Origin: Glandiceps talaboti
Lineage: Eukaryota > Hemichordata > Enteropneusta > Spengelidae
NCBI RefSeq assembly: GCF_964340395.1
Contig: NC_135570.1
Location: 12,644,822-12,708,821, forward strand
Direction of reading: 5' to 3'
Length of the DNA stretch: 64,000 nt
A program made the position numbers and the translations under genes. This document shows, one piece after another, positions 10,256 through 23,830 of the stretch. Positions within the stretch are counted from its first letter, which is position 1; every line of letters begins with the position of its first letter. The notes below the pieces were generated by a model. It was not told the DNA's origin. It searched no databases and saw only the letters and a program-made list of their open reading frames with translations.

Positions 10256-12360
10256 TAAAAATAAAGGCACTTCTTAAAATGTCTGGTTTTCAAAAAGGAA
10301 GTAAATGTGAACTTTTGTATCTTCTAACTTTAGAAACTTCCACTCAGAATTTTTGTCTTTTGGATTTAAAAAGATTGTCCTCTAGCATTCAGATGAAGGC
10401 TTGCTTTTATCAATCATATAGTTTTCAATACAATATTTTGTATGCAATACCATGCTTTAACTAAGGCATGTATTTCAGTCATCTAAGTATCGGTAATAAA
10501 ACGGTACTGTCTTTGTTTTTGTTGGATTTCAAAATGTAGTCTGGATGCCAACATGGTATCGAATCATCATTTCTAACCCCTCATCTCATTTCGATTAAGG
10601 ACAGCGATAGACTACTCAAAATGTAAAGTTGACCAATAACGGCATGACAAATCAGTTCACTTTAGATTTCTTCAATATCACAAAGTACAATATTCTAATT
10701 TCAGCAAACCAAGTGAACTTTTCCTCTGTCAAAACCTTCTAGTTCAACAATTTTAATATATAGCACATTTCCATTTCAAAGACCGCTTGTCAAGTTACGG
10801 TATGTATAATTTAGATTAGATCGGAAACTCAATAAAATTCTATTCTATGAATGTGAAAAAGTCAACAGTGAATAGTAAGTACTTTCAGAGACCAGATTAA
10901 GGAATGTGAAAATGGGTCCCTTTTTTCCGTGTGTTGCACAAAAGGCTTCAAATACAAAATCACTGTATCATGTAATCTAATAATTTGCTAAAAAATGAAA
11001 TTAGTCAAGCCTAACAAATGTAGTAAATTATGTACTTTTCTACTTCCCTAGATTAATATACTTATTTCAGTGACACACAAGTTGTATACGTTGCCATGGT
11101 AATACATCGCAACTAGAAATTACAATTGACTATGCCATTGCAGCTAAGTGCTGCGTTTGTGTTATTTTATAATTTTTCCCCGAGGCAATATCTTTCAGTA
11201 CTTACTGATCATTGTACATGTTGTATTGTACATGTAACAATGGTTGCTTGAATGTTGCCGCAGTTCAAAATTGAAAGTACAACATTATTTTACTTCAATC
11301 GCTTCTATCAAGCTTGATGAATCACCAACCCATAACAGAAGAAGTATACGATTGGTATAAACTTTGAAATGAAGGGTTAAGTAACCAATCATTATGGGTG
11401 TTAGATATGTAGAATGGAGTTCATCCAACCAAAACTAGATGGAAACATTTTCTTTTCAATGTACGAAAATCAAACCATATGATAACACATGTAATTACGT
11501 TTCGTTTTTAGACAACTTTGAGTATATCGTTGTCAGCTAGTACGAATGAAGAAATCACTTCATACATGACACTTGCAATATTGTACACATTCCAGTCTCT
11601 CAAAATATCACCAAATGACAGTTACAGAAACATAGAAATATCTATCTATTTTGAAATTTCAAATTTGGCATCTTTCCAAAAAACCTGATCTAGAAATTCA
11701 TGAAATATTTCTCATAAAGGTCAACCTGGGGTGAACTGGACCCATTTTGATCACAGAAAAATTTATAACAATTGAAGTTCAATCGTATTTTCAGCCAAGA
11801 CAATTGACATTAAAAATGAATGCTATAATATTTCTTTGTATGCTTGCCCCTCTTTACCTTGACCCTTGAACCCTCATTGACCTTTGACTTGCGTAAAACA
11901 AGGTCAACTAGATCTGTGTCAGCAAATACACTTTTTTTTAGAATGAAAACATTCCTATCATATGAAATGACAATTTCTTTGACATTTTATCGCCCTCATT
12001 TCATCTCGTATGTCTGACTAGAATACTTGACACTCAGCATGATTGATTGAACTAAATAATTTCGGAAATGACTTATCAGTCACGTCAACCATTTCCCTTT
12101 TATATGAAATACAAAATAAAATCTTTTGAATCAAAGTTCATGAAAAAACTTGCTATGCTGCAAAACTACTCAAAGGTTCAAGTTGTTTAAGGCCTTAATT
12201 ATTGCTGTAAATAAATATTTCTATCATGTTACTTTCTATTTTCAAATTAATAAAAAATGTCGGTAGTTTAATGAATTGAGACTTTTTTGTTTTGCATTTT
12301 TCTTCTTTTTAGTCTTGTTTTATTTCTCTTCCTGCAGAAACTCATTGTCATTTTTATAGT
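10256..12360. other. Intronic DNA without genes
   Basis: This is AT-rich sequence with scattered AGGTCA-type words at 11717-11910. No exon, RNA gene or clear repeat element was seen. The frame at 10216-10464 has no protein signature. Confidence 0.6.
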
Positions 12361-12635
12361 CACTTTAGCCATGTTGGTTAAGAGGTCTCTCATTTTAGCC
12401 ATATTGACTATACAGTCAGTCACTTTAGCTATATGTTGATTATGCAGTCACTTACTTTGGCTATGTTGATTATGAGGTCAATCACTTTGGCCATGTTGAT
12501 TATGAGGTCAATCACTTTGGCTATGTTGATTATGAGGTCAATCACTTTGGCCATGTTGATTATGAGGTGAGCTACGTTGGTTATGAAGTCAGTTACTTTG
12601 GCCATGTTGGTTATTGTCATGTTGATTATGAGGTA
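12361..12635. repeat. Minisatellite, about 30-bp unit
   Basis: The unit is roughly TCACTTTGGCCATGTTGATTATGAGG(TCAA), about nine copies, most regular at 12476-12570 where successive units differ at one or two bases. The outer units are degenerate. Because 30 is a multiple of 3, a repetitive frame (NMAKVIDLII units) opens on the minus strand; I do not consider it coding. Confidence 0.9.
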
Positions 12636-12889
12636 TACAGTATGGGTACACTTGAATATACATCAGTAATGTAAGTAATGTTTACTAAATTGTGGAATCC
12701 TAGAGGCAAAAGGACCCAGTCTGCTGATCTTCAATTTATACAATGTAATGACATTAATCTCCAAAGAAATGTCTGTACAGAAATGTGACATAAACCTCCA
12801 TCACTAATTACAGTACTTAAATTACAATTAAGATAACGTCAGTAGTCCAATAATGTACTTTTTTCTGATACCTATCACAGTACACAAAC

Positions 12890-13262
12890 AAAATGAGGTA
12901 TATATCTCTTTTCATTTTGTGAAAAGTTTGAAACGAATCAAACTTCCCTTGGCAGATATATTGGTTTTGCTTGGATAGATCATATGCACAGACAGACAGA
13001 CAGATCTACGGACAGATGGATGAATGCAACCCAATATCATAACCCCCTTTGGTATATCGTTCTGATCATGAAATTGAACAGGCAAAATGAGGTATATATC
13101 TCTTTTCATTTTGTACAAAGTTTGAAATGAATCAAACTTCCTTTGGCAGATATATGGTTGTACTTGGATAGATACACAGACAGACAGATCTACAGCCGGA
13201 TGGATGGATGGATGGATGGATGGATGGATGGATGCAACGTGATGACATAACCCCCATTTTAG
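12890..13262. repeat. Tandem duplication, 194-bp period, with (CAGA)n and (GGAT)n tracts
   Basis: AAATGAGGTATATATCTCTT starts at 12891 and again at 13085, and both copies continue through TTTGGCAGATATA, CAGACAGACAGATCTAC and CATAACCCCC. The second copy carries an expanded (GGAT)n tract at 13198-13234 where the first has GGATGGATGAATG. This shows microsatellite growth after duplication. Confidence 0.9.
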
Positions 13263-13554
13263 ATAGTGCATGATGGTAACAATAGGGGGACAACACATAA
13301 CACATACACTATCCATTTCGTATATAACACAACACACTCTCTTTTATCACTATAGTAATGGCCTACTTTGCAGATTATATACAGGAACACATTTTGAACA
13401 TATGTGAATAAGCAGAGATATTAGTGAGAAATTTATGGCTTACTTCAACGATGATAAACAGAATTGGGCTTTGTACATTGTAAATAAGCTAGGATGGGTA
13501 CAATAATTTGGATTAATATAGACACAATGTCGTTTTGACTTCACTCACTCCAAC

Positions 13555-14300
13555 TTATTATCATATTTGAAAATGTGTAGCTCGCTGAAAATCTCTATAC
13601 ATACATTGTTCAGTCACTAAATTACTAAGAAGCTCAATGAAATACAAAAGTTGTTAAAATATCTATACATACTTCGTCCATTCACTGAATTCCCGACAAG
13701 CTCAATGAAATAGAAAGGTCGTATTTTCCGCAGGAAGAGTTTCATGAAATCCACACGATGACGAGTGGAAGAAGATGATGAGGAAGAAGAAGACGCCGAC
13801 CTTGTGATCTTTCTTGAAGCCATGTCTTGTGGTTCTCCTGTCAGTCCATTGATCCATTAACAATTCTGGATTATACAAAGTCAAACCCTTGCACTGAAGT
13901 ACAGTAGAGGACCTTAAATGATGGGCTATGCTCCTCGCAAGAACATCTACACAAACTTTCAAATTTTAATGTTTGTTTTATACGAAGAATGACGAATGTT
14001 TTCAAGACATTTGCCTGTAGGCTGTTCTTTTTATTCTGTACATTTGTTAAGAAATCTGTATTATACTAAGTCAAAAGTTTGCACTGAAGTACTGAAAACC
14101 CTAAAATGAACATAGAGTCTTTGATTAAACTTCAAAGTTTTGGTGACTTTTTATATTACGAATGACATATATGATCAAGAAGTAAAAATCTAGATTATAT
14201 GAAGCAAAATCATTAAAAGCTAAAGTACTGACATCAACAAAAACCTGGTGGTCTTTTTCCACTTTTAAAAAAATTCTTACATTTATTTTTCAAATGTTTT
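13555..14300. repeat. Degenerate tandem duplications
   Basis: AAGCTCAATGAAATA recurs at about 13630 and 13698. GATTATACAAAGTCAAA...GCACTGAAGTAC at about 13869 is echoed at about 14060 (period near 190) and weakly once more. These are old, diverged tandem copies. A Ser-rich open frame at 13823-13617 on the minus strand overlaps this region and is discussed as a finding. Confidence 0.55.
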
Positions 14301-16840
14301 GGTGAGTTTTTTCTCTGTTATGAATATTAAATATTATCAAGAAATATGTCTGTACTGTTTATCCTATAAATTATATCAGTAAATTTGATATGGGGACACA
14401 ATACTACATTTTTGACATGGGGACAAAATCCAACTGCAAAAACAATCTATATATCAAGAACAATAAATATTACTAGGGTATCAGAATATCTAGAAATACG
14501 CCTGTACTGGAAATCATTCATGTGAGATCAGGGTTTTGATTCAGAGACAAGTTTTTGCAGTTTTCAAGATCAGTAGAATTACAACAAATTTGATCTAATT
14601 TTTAGTTGGCGAATACCTACAGAAATAGTATTCATTGTACAGTATACAGTTGCCTTCTCTGCATGTAGTTAAAAAGCCTGAAAGATGATATCATCAACTT
14701 TACTACATTCTCTGTTACCCTGACAATACTTATTTTATCTTTTGGCAATCACAATCAAACAATCCATCATATAGCCATTTTAATTTGAAGTGTTATCACA
14801 TCTTAGGAGTTCTTTTAATTTGACATACTTATCTTCCCTTAATTAAAGCACTGGTTGCTGTGTTATGTGGAGTGACTTTCGACTCCCTGTCAGGCTTCTA
14901 AAACCATGTGAGTGCTGGCTGATACTAGCTATGGCGCTTAATATTACATCTTACACACTAAAATATAATGTAATTGGCTAATGAATAACCCTATCAATTA
15001 TGCAACAATTTACAATGATGTAGACTGTTTATTTAGACTGTTTACACATGGACATCAAGACAGTGTACATAGTATCATCAACAGAAACAGATAATTCATG
15101 TATAACATCCAAAGGGTTGAACTATCTCTGATAAAGAATTAATATATTTTCACATATTAACCAAAAAATATAGCTAAAACTTACGACTAGACTTTTAATT
15201 AAAGCAAATATGTTTTCATTATTCAAATAAGATATTCATTTCCTGAGGAAAAAAAGTACAATTCATTTGCATACAATATTTGCAAAAAATATTAGAAATT
15301 TTGAATTCAACAGATCTGAAATTATAATCAGAGAGAGAGAAAAATTTTGGAAATTATACTATGATGCTGAAATCTTATCTTGTAATAATTTTGTGAAATT
15401 TATTTTTGCCAAATTGATGAACTACATAAAATTTGTAATTATTTCATAAACAATTGAATGACTTTAAATGTTTGACCTAGTATCCATATATTCAACACTG
15501 TCACAGTATTTTTAATATTTTCATGTGAATATTTTGGAAATTGACTGAAAATTGGTAAAACATATTGTTAAATACTCAAAATTGTTGGTGACAATTTTTC
15601 GGAAAATTTACATAAAAATGGATGAACTTTTCAAATTTGTCATTAATGCTACATTGAGTATGTGGTTGGCATTTATGTATCAATGAACAGTAAAACAGCA
15701 GCTATGAACTTCACTGTTAAATTTCTCGTCTTTTATATCCGTGTTTACAAAATTAATCAAACAGAAATCATCCAACAACTTGAACAATTTATCTTTTTTC
15801 CTTTCATAATCAATATCTAATTATGTGAATTCACATTATCAAATAATAATTCATATTCATATTTATATAAGGTCCCTTAGCATGCCGTCTCATTTATACT
15901 GCACAGCAAAATAAAAAATAATTTCAAATGTAACAGTATTATTAAATGCTGGTGTTACCCTTAACAGAAACATTCGCTTACAGAGTTCACTTCGGTGAAT
16001 TTTTCTGCTCAATTTGATCTGGTACAGCAAACGAGACGTTGACCCTGTATGATGCTTTTATAATATCTATCCTTGTACAACCAGCAGTGACAAATTATCT
16101 ATTTTTAACTCCTGCCAATGTCTGTTCTTTTTTTTTGTCATGGTATTAAAGCGAGTGGTAACAACTGTTTATCTCATTTTTTTGTTTTACATGATAAATG
16201 ACCGATTATATAGAATATTAATTTCTCATTGAGGTCAGAAATTTGCTGAAATTTTCTCTGTTGACCTTTTACTTAGCTGATTGAGTTCCAGAGAAGACAA
16301 CTTGTTACTGGGGTAATTTTTGCCTCATTATCGCATTTTTCAAGTCATATTTGTAAATGCTACCGATCAACATAATGTAAACCAAGCAGCTGCTTAAACT
16401 TCAAAACAATACTCAAATTGTAAAACATTTTTTTTTTTCATAACGACTCTTTGACCTCTCACTGTGTACAAGCTTCTATTCTTTTCTCACTTTTCAGACC
16501 ACAAAATTTAGCTGCACAAACAACCTACGTAATATAAAATACTATTTCATGAAACTTAACTTAAATTTCTGACTGGATACTATGCATGAAATTCAGAAAA
16601 TAGTTAATTCGACTTATTTTTAATTTATAAAACTCAAATGAACTAAAAACAAAAATACGATTGTAGACGGCAAATCAAGAAAGAAATTTTGATGGCAACT
16701 GTGCAAACATATGAAACAATACTTCTAATCTACCTCCACAAATTTTTCAATAAATTTACCAAAATTTTTTGTGATTACAAATTTTTGACAATTTTCCTGC
16801 CTCTACCTTCGATATTTTACCTGGATGAAAATTAAAAGAA
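14301..16840. other. Intronic DNA without genes
   Basis: This is very AT-rich with short direct repeats only. No coding exon, RNA gene or mobile element could be recognised. Confidence 0.6.
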
Positions 16841-16849
16841 AACCACACT

Positions 16850-17060
16850 ACCTCCTACCAACACAGACCACCAAGAGGAGACCATCGATGTAATTCAGCC
16901 CCGAACAACATTTCACACTGCACAAACTCTGAAAGACCGAGAAGTTATTCTCTAGTGTCCGTAATTCGTAACATTCCCTTTTCCTACTCCCTCGATGTGA
17001 CTATATTCTTCCACTAGCTCGATGTGTCGAATTACCTCAGCAGCCAATATAGATATTCAG
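16850..17060 (-). promoter_or_regulatory. CpG-richer patch, possible internal promoter or 5' exon
   Basis: About 200 bp with several CpGs (ATCGATG, CCCCGAAC, GACCGAG, TCCGTAATTCG, CTCGATG twice, TGTCGAA) stand out from CpG-poor surroundings. On the minus strand there is an ATTGG (inverted CCAAT) near 17044 and a donor-like TTG|GTAGGA at about 16852. The patch lies upstream of the coiled-coil exon, whose fifth codon is an ATG, so a shorter DLG5 transcript could start here. This is inference with no transcript support. Confidence 0.25.
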
Positions 17061-17759
17061 AATGTTCCATTGTGACTGGAGGTGGTCAACTAACATGATG
17101 GAGGGACAGCTTGTAATATACCAATCTCATTTCAAATTCTTAGTTTATGCGTCAAATGCTTCAAATTAGTTTCCATAATTAAAAAATTTAAACAATTGAA
17201 AATAAATATATATACTACTTAGTCTAAATTAGAGAACTGATAAAAAAAAGCTTGTTTTTACATTTACAGATACATATAAATAACCACAGCACAATTTCTA
17301 CAAATTTTATTTCATCTATACAAATTGTGTATAGTTGCATCTCCTTAATATAAACACACACATATACATACTTTTTACTTGGAGATCTCGTATAAACCGT
17401 TGTTGCACAACAATTTTACACATTTTTTAACAAACACATGGCTCTCCTGGGTTTACCTGTCCCCTTTATTTGCATAACAAACACCAAGCTCTCTCCATTA
17501 GCTGGCGTCACTGAGTCCTTTCAAGTGACACCCTGACAACAATACAGCATTATATTACCTTACATTGTGGCACACGTTGTCATATATGTAATAAAGTCGT
17601 TCTACCAAGCCACACAATGAACCAGGTATTGACTTGTGCTACTCATCAATAATTCCAACATCATACTTCTCAAAGTAACACATCATGGCTTCCTCCAGGC
17701 TATCGACAGAGACACAATGACTTCACAATCTTCTTACAAAGCTTACCAATACACTAGAG

Positions 17760-18400
17760 TTAAAATTGGTATCGTTCAACTCACATGTATATCAGTCAAC
17801 ATTTTTTTTTAAATTTACAGGTCAACATTCTTATTTTGCATCCAATAATCCGTACTTTGCCAGTTCTTTGACTGGAAAACAGTACATTTTGCTGATACAA
17901 AAATCTGATGATGAAAATTTCGTTTTCGTTTTCTTGAAATTAAGAATTGGAATCATACAATTCACATCCATAGCATTACTTTGTGCTCAATAATTTTTTA
18001 TTTCACTTTCTTTTATTATGTCTTCTGACTAGAAAACACGCCAGTTTATCTATGATAATCGGATGAAAACAAGTTTGTTTTGTAGTTTTAAATTCAAGTT
18101 TCTGAATGATAAAGCTTGTATGCATATCAGGTTAAGTTATTTATTTAAGACTAATAATTCTTATTTTTGATAATTTTTTGATAAAGTCTACTGACTGCAG
18201 ACCACACGATAGTTTGATGCAAGTCTGATGGGGAAAAGGTTTTCTTTTTTGAAGAATTCAGAATTGGAATTGTAGAAATCAGATGCAGTAATAATATTTA
18301 TTTTGTACGCAACAATTCTTTACTTTATTAATTACACGACCACAGACTAGACCACCTGGTAGTCTGATAACAATCTGATGAACAAACAGTCTTCTATATT
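17760..18400. repeat. Degenerate tandem repeat, about 155-160-bp unit
   Basis: Four diverged units are marked by TGACTGGAAAACAGTACATT (about 17869), TGACTAGAAAACACGCCAGT (about 18026), TGACTGCAGACCACACGAT (about 18190) and AGACTAGACCACCTGGTAGT (about 18345). Each is followed by an ATCTGATGA-like word. No coding content is seen. Confidence 0.7.
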
Positions 18401-21185
18401 TTACTAAATTTCATATCCGTTTTTTCATACTTTGCATCTGCCATTGAATGTACTGCTGACTAAACTTGTAATATTTTCATTCCATGGTCGTAGTCATATA
18501 CTGTCCATTTTCTTGTATGCTTAGATTTCCGTGTTGAACAATTTCTTTGATAAATTCACAGTCATGCACTGCATACATCAATATTACCTCAGGTTCTGTT
18601 CATTCTTCTATTTGTCAGTTTTCCCGAAGGGACCACTTATCAAAAGGAAATACAATAAAAGCCAAAAGCAGTCATTTTTGGTAATTTTTTTTCAACTATG
18701 CAATTCAACTATACTTTCACTTTATATACAACATTTATAAAATGTGTAATCAAATTTTTTTGGAAAATATTTGCAGGCAAAATTTGAATCATAGACAGAT
18801 ACGACACTAAATATATAATATATAATTTTTGGTATTTTTTTATTTAATTTCTCTGATATCTGTGTTATGTGACAATAGTTTAATTCTATGTACAACAGAA
18901 AATTTATACTCAATTTTGTAAAAATAGGTAAGATTTCAAAAATTATGAATTACAGGAAGACAAAACACCAAATGTGAAATGTAGCATAACGTGTCATTAA
19001 TGATACTAATACATTTTGATCTTAATATTGCATTTTTTCAAATTCTGTGACACAAGGGGAGGGATCGTTTCATCTCCTATTTCAGAATCGTCTTGACAAG
19101 ACAATCATCATTTTTGTGACTGACAGAATATATTTATAACTTATTTCATAAATGACTCATGAATGTGAATTATTAATGTATAATAATTGACAGAGTTCAA
19201 ATTTTACCATCAAATAATAATTTATATGATAATTACTTTTTAATTTTAATTCATAAATTTTCAAGGTCTTCATTACGCTATTAATATCAATTCTATATTG
19301 GAGTACAAATATTCAGAAATATTCCAAGATACAGCGGGTTCTAGCGTGGTATTTAGATACACTTTAGTAGTAATGATTAAGATATTTCAGATAAGTCTTT
19401 CAAATTTTTGTAAAATCTCTGGAAAGGTAAATCAATTGAGGTTGAAGGAAAAGGAAATTATTTTTCGCTTCAGAATGTTAGAGGACAACTGAATGAATAA
19501 TTTGCATCATCCCCCACCATCCAACCTATTGCTTTATCTTTTAAGGCGTTCATATTTTGCCTTTTTAAAGTGTGCCTGATTCTTTAGATCATCTACACAT
19601 ATGCACAAAGTATTCATTAACAAATTCCGACTATATTAAGGGAATAATTGCCTGAAGTCAAGTATGCGTGGTGACTTCATAAAATATTGACGAAGCCATG
19701 GTGCATACCTGGTGAAAGCTTTTGATGAGCTACCAGTATTTCTTTATGCAAAATGAAGTTAAATATATTAAATAGACAACGTTTGCACAGACGAGCTTTC
19801 ATCAAACTGTTAATGTTTTTCATGCAGTTCTTTTCAAAAAATGACCAACATTTCACCCCACCCTAGCTCACCACCACCACCACCACCCTGCCATCATCTA
19901 TATTGAGCATTAACTCCAACATGAATGATTTCATTACTTCTTACAGACTGAATTATCTACATGTACAACTTTTGCAATACGGATCAAGTATTGTACAACA
20001 TCACTAATTTTTTCCTGGGTTTGCAGTGTCTTTTTATTCCTGTACATTCAATTCTAATTTTTTTGCGAAAATTTCTTATAAATTTTGTGACAATATCTTG
20101 AACATCATCCTTAACAAAAATTTCACATAAAATTTCTTTATACAGATTGCGTTCAGAAATCAACCACTGACAAATACTTTTGTGAAATCAAAATCACCAT
20201 TTTATTCTAACACAGCTGTTATATTGAAAGTACTTTAACATGTGATATCAAATTTCTATTTTCTAGATATTTTCAAGGTTCACCTACATGGTAGTCACTC
20301 AGGGAGTTCTCTATTGCAACCAATCATTTCATGCCTATAACATTACTAATGTTCATGGTTATCAGTAATTACTAAAATGAAAATATTACGTTAAATATTA
20401 TACCAATAACAAAATTAGAAGCAGCACTCCTCGGGGGTACACAAAACAATCTCTATCACCAATCTGTGGTCAGGTCGTTATTATTTGTTGAGTCACCATG
20501 ACGATTACGAGCACATTACAATCAACACACTAGCGTAGTTAGTTTTTCATAAGTGATGTTGCATTTCAAGTCAAAATGTGGCCACAAGAAAAGGAAAGTT
20601 GGAACCAACATTTTTACCGAAATCTCACTATGAACATCACTGCATATATTGACTGATATCAAAAGTGTACAGTATGTTTGCTAATGAAACACAGGATACA
20701 AAATCTCAAGTTGTGGGTCCAGGTGATAAAATCTGGGCTTTCTTGAGAATAATCACCCAGCTAGGGAGTTCTAAATTTGATATGACCCTAGAAACCACTC
20801 TGTCAGTGGCACTATCAAAAGGCACACTTATGAGAATGGATTTTTACTTTTAAGTGTAATTTTCATATTGATGTAATGTAAAATGTTGCCTTAGTGTTGA
20901 AGGTAACCATTACTGACAACAGAATACTTGAATAAATGAACAAATGTGCTTGTACATATACAGTATTACAAAACATTTTAAAGCTTCTGATAATTTTTTT
21001 TTACAAATAAATGTCTAGATGAGCATAATAAAGAAATCATGCAATGTTTTTGCTAAAGTCTGGCAACCTGGGTAACAGAAATAGGGAATTCAGGTAAAAC
21101 TGGTATGGTTTCCCTGGCATAGCAGCATAATGTGTCGCTAAAGGAACATGTACGACTCATTCCAAGTCTTTCAAGTTTTAAAATT
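18401..21185. other. Intronic DNA without genes
   Basis: AT-rich sequence with a short (CCA)n tract near 19871. Frames at 18531, 19298 and 20665 show no protein family features. No RNA gene was recognised. Confidence 0.6.
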
Positions 21186-21543
21186 GTTTACATTCATAAT
21201 TACATACTAAATAGTAATGAATTTAACAAAACGTAATTCATACAGGAAAATTAATTTTACTAAATACAGCTAACATATTCAAATACGTTTTATGAAAGCA
21301 CTTTTGTGAGAATTAAGACACAAACTGTACTTTTGTGTGATATTTATCGATACTTTCCAAAACTGTTTACATTCATAATTACATACTAAATAGTAATGAA
21401 TTTAACAAAACGTAATTCATACAGGAAAATTAATTTTACTAAATACAGCTAACATATTCAAATACGTTTTATGAAAGCACTTTTGTGAGAATTAAGACAC
21501 AAACTGTACTTTTGTGTGATATTTATCGATAATTTCCAAAACT
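21186..21543. repeat. Nearly perfect 179-bp tandem duplication
   Basis: GTTTACATTCATAATTACAT begins at 21186 and again at 21365. The two 179-bp copies look identical except for one base (GATACTTTCC against GATAATTTCC). Such identity points to a recent duplication event, or to an assembly artefact. Confidence 0.95.
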
Positions 21544-22027
21544 GTAAATTTACACTACCACCTCCGAAAGAATCAACATTTTAAAAGTCAACTTAAGTGA
21601 TTATCTCAAACATTGCCTTTACACTGTAAACTAGTTACTTCAATCAATCACTTAGGTGGATATTTTTTTTTTAGTTTTCTTCTTTTCCTAATCAAACACT
21701 TTCCTGTCTGGTGATTTATTGATTTTGTACCTTGTCTAGACGACAAAAGTGGTGAAGTTAACAACTAGATGAAATGTTTCATCCTCGAAAGTGAAGGAGT
21801 AGATCAACATTTTTTTTTCATATTCTCACCTTGTCAAACATTTCTGTAAATGAATTATATAAAAGGTATAAATTAAGTGTGCTATTCTAAAGAGCACATT
21901 TGATCACAAGTTCTTCAATGTGTTAGCCATCAAATAATAAATACAGACCCCCTCACTCTGTACTTCATGTCTATGAGCTAAGATATAGTAACTTCACTAT
22001 GTCATTCTATCATCTAGCACATGTTCA

Positions 22028-22122
22028 ATTGTTGTCACATCAGTGCAGTAAGGTTGTATCTGCTATGCTATTGTATAGGCAGATACGACCTTACTGCAAC
22101 CATACTGCACTGATGCAACAAT
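22028..22122. repeat. Short fold-back element, 95 bp
   Basis: The left arm (22028-22062) and right arm (22079-22122) are inverted: GTGCAGTAAGGTTGTATCTGC against GCAGATACGACCTTACTGCA. The right arm carries an extra ACCATACTGCA insertion. The loop is about 16 bp. As RNA it would form a strong hairpin. Confidence 0.8.
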
Positions 22123-23340
22123 GTTAAAAAAATACTACCAAAATACTAGCATTTTTGAATTATAACAAAATGTGACCAAAAGTATTGATGGCTGTCAGGC
22201 ACTTTTCATACATGCACTAGGTGAAGGTCTGTTGCAGGTAGTGATTATAAACATTTTATTTTTACTTGTTATCTGTTATGAGATAAAAAAAAAGTCAAGA
22301 ATTTATAAGCAGTCTGAAAACCCAGAACAGAATAAGTACATAAGGGGGCTGTGAACTTCGGCAAAAAATAGTGATAAATATTGCACACCTCTGGTACACG
22401 TATAGGTAGTTTTACTTCAGGTAGAAATTTACTAACATTTGTATTATCTGAGATGAAACAGTCCAGAATATATCAGTACTCTTAAAAAAAACTTGACAAA
22501 ATAGTAAACCATATTAGTGCTGCGAGAATGAATGTTTAACAGACTCTGGGGTTCATACTTACTAATGAAAATTTCAACTGACGGAGTCAAAAAATTTCTT
22601 GGAAAACTATCCCAAATTTTTGCTGATGTCTTTACAGCATCATCAGAAGTGTACTTCTATGGGCTGACGATGCTGACAAGACGTCAGCAAAAATTTGAGA
22701 TTTGCTTTCAAGAGATATTTTGACTCTCGTGAGTATTTGTGGACTTGGACTACACATTACAATGGCAGACAACCCTAGTAGAGGGTACTAGATAAAATTC
22801 TAATTTTCTGGTAGCAATTATTAACACTTTATTGTACTCATGTCAACGGAAGTGACATTTACAATTAAGAAACTGAATGCATACATCAATCAGTTACTGT
22901 TAATAACCCAACTAAAGTACACATGTGAAGGGAAAGAATAAACACCGCCAGCCTTCTAGCATGATGAACTGACACACCGCTAATGTAATTACGCAATGGT
23001 GAAGTCATTGCCCACTCATTAGGTAAACAAACATTACTTAAGGGTAATTCTTCACAATTTTTCAAAATTGCAATATCGTGTTGACCTGCCATGGTGCCAT
23101 TTATCAATTTCATATTGCGATATCAAACAAAGCGTTATCAGAAATATGATTCATACATAGAAATTAATATTAGATGGATATCTAGCTGTCAGTAGAGTTG
23201 ATGAAATAATAATTTTGAGGGCACGGAGTTTAGGTTTTAATTTGATCAAGAATTTACACAAGATTATAACTATTCAATTCAATTATTAGATAATCATCCA
23301 TTCTGCTATACCGTCATTTTTGTTAAGCAAAAAGTTTGGG
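22123..23340. other. Intronic DNA without genes
   Basis: A local imperfect palindrome near 22600-22700 (GATGTCTTTACAGCATCATC and GACGATGCTGACAAGACGTC) is the only structure noted. Frames at 22172, 22532 and 23113 (minus) show no recognisable protein. Confidence 0.55.
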
Positions 23341-23344
23341 AGCT

Positions 23345-23830
23345 TCTGTAACAATCGGGGGAAATCTGGTAAAATGTGCAAGCATATAGTTGCAGATTTT
23401 TGTTAAAATAATTGTGGATGTGCACCTTGGTAAAATGGATTGGAGAACTCAGGTAAATTCTGTTTGTTGTACTGAACACAGTGTTGTTGTTTTGGACAGT
23501 ATATAGGTAAAATAATACCCTGCCATTTTACAAAGGTTCCCCACCCAAATTATGGTACAAGGTATACAAAATCTAGTTAAGTTTTACCAGATTTCTCCCT
23601 CTGTTTATTGGTACCAGATATGGGAAATCTATGCAAATTTTACCAAATTTCTCCCTGTTTAATACCATGGTTGCCCACTAAAATAATGGTAAAAGACTTT
23701 GGGAATCTATGCACATTTTACCAAATTTCTCCCTGTTACCAGGGTTTCCAACTAAAATTATGGTACAAGACTGTATGGGAATCTATGCAAATTTTACCAG
23801 TTTTACCCCATTCTGTTAGCGTGTTCACAA
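23345..23830. repeat. Tandem repeat, about 85-bp unit, part of a dispersed family
   Basis: TTTTACCARATTTCTCCCT appears at about 23582, 23638 and 23715 and in weaker form at 23790, with GGGAATCTATGCA between copies. Related sequences (GGTCTGG..., GGGGAACTCGGGTAGATTTTACC) lie at about 21055, 25215, 46085, 50395, 53225 and 58095, so this is a locally amplified piece of a dispersed repeat. Confidence 0.75.
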
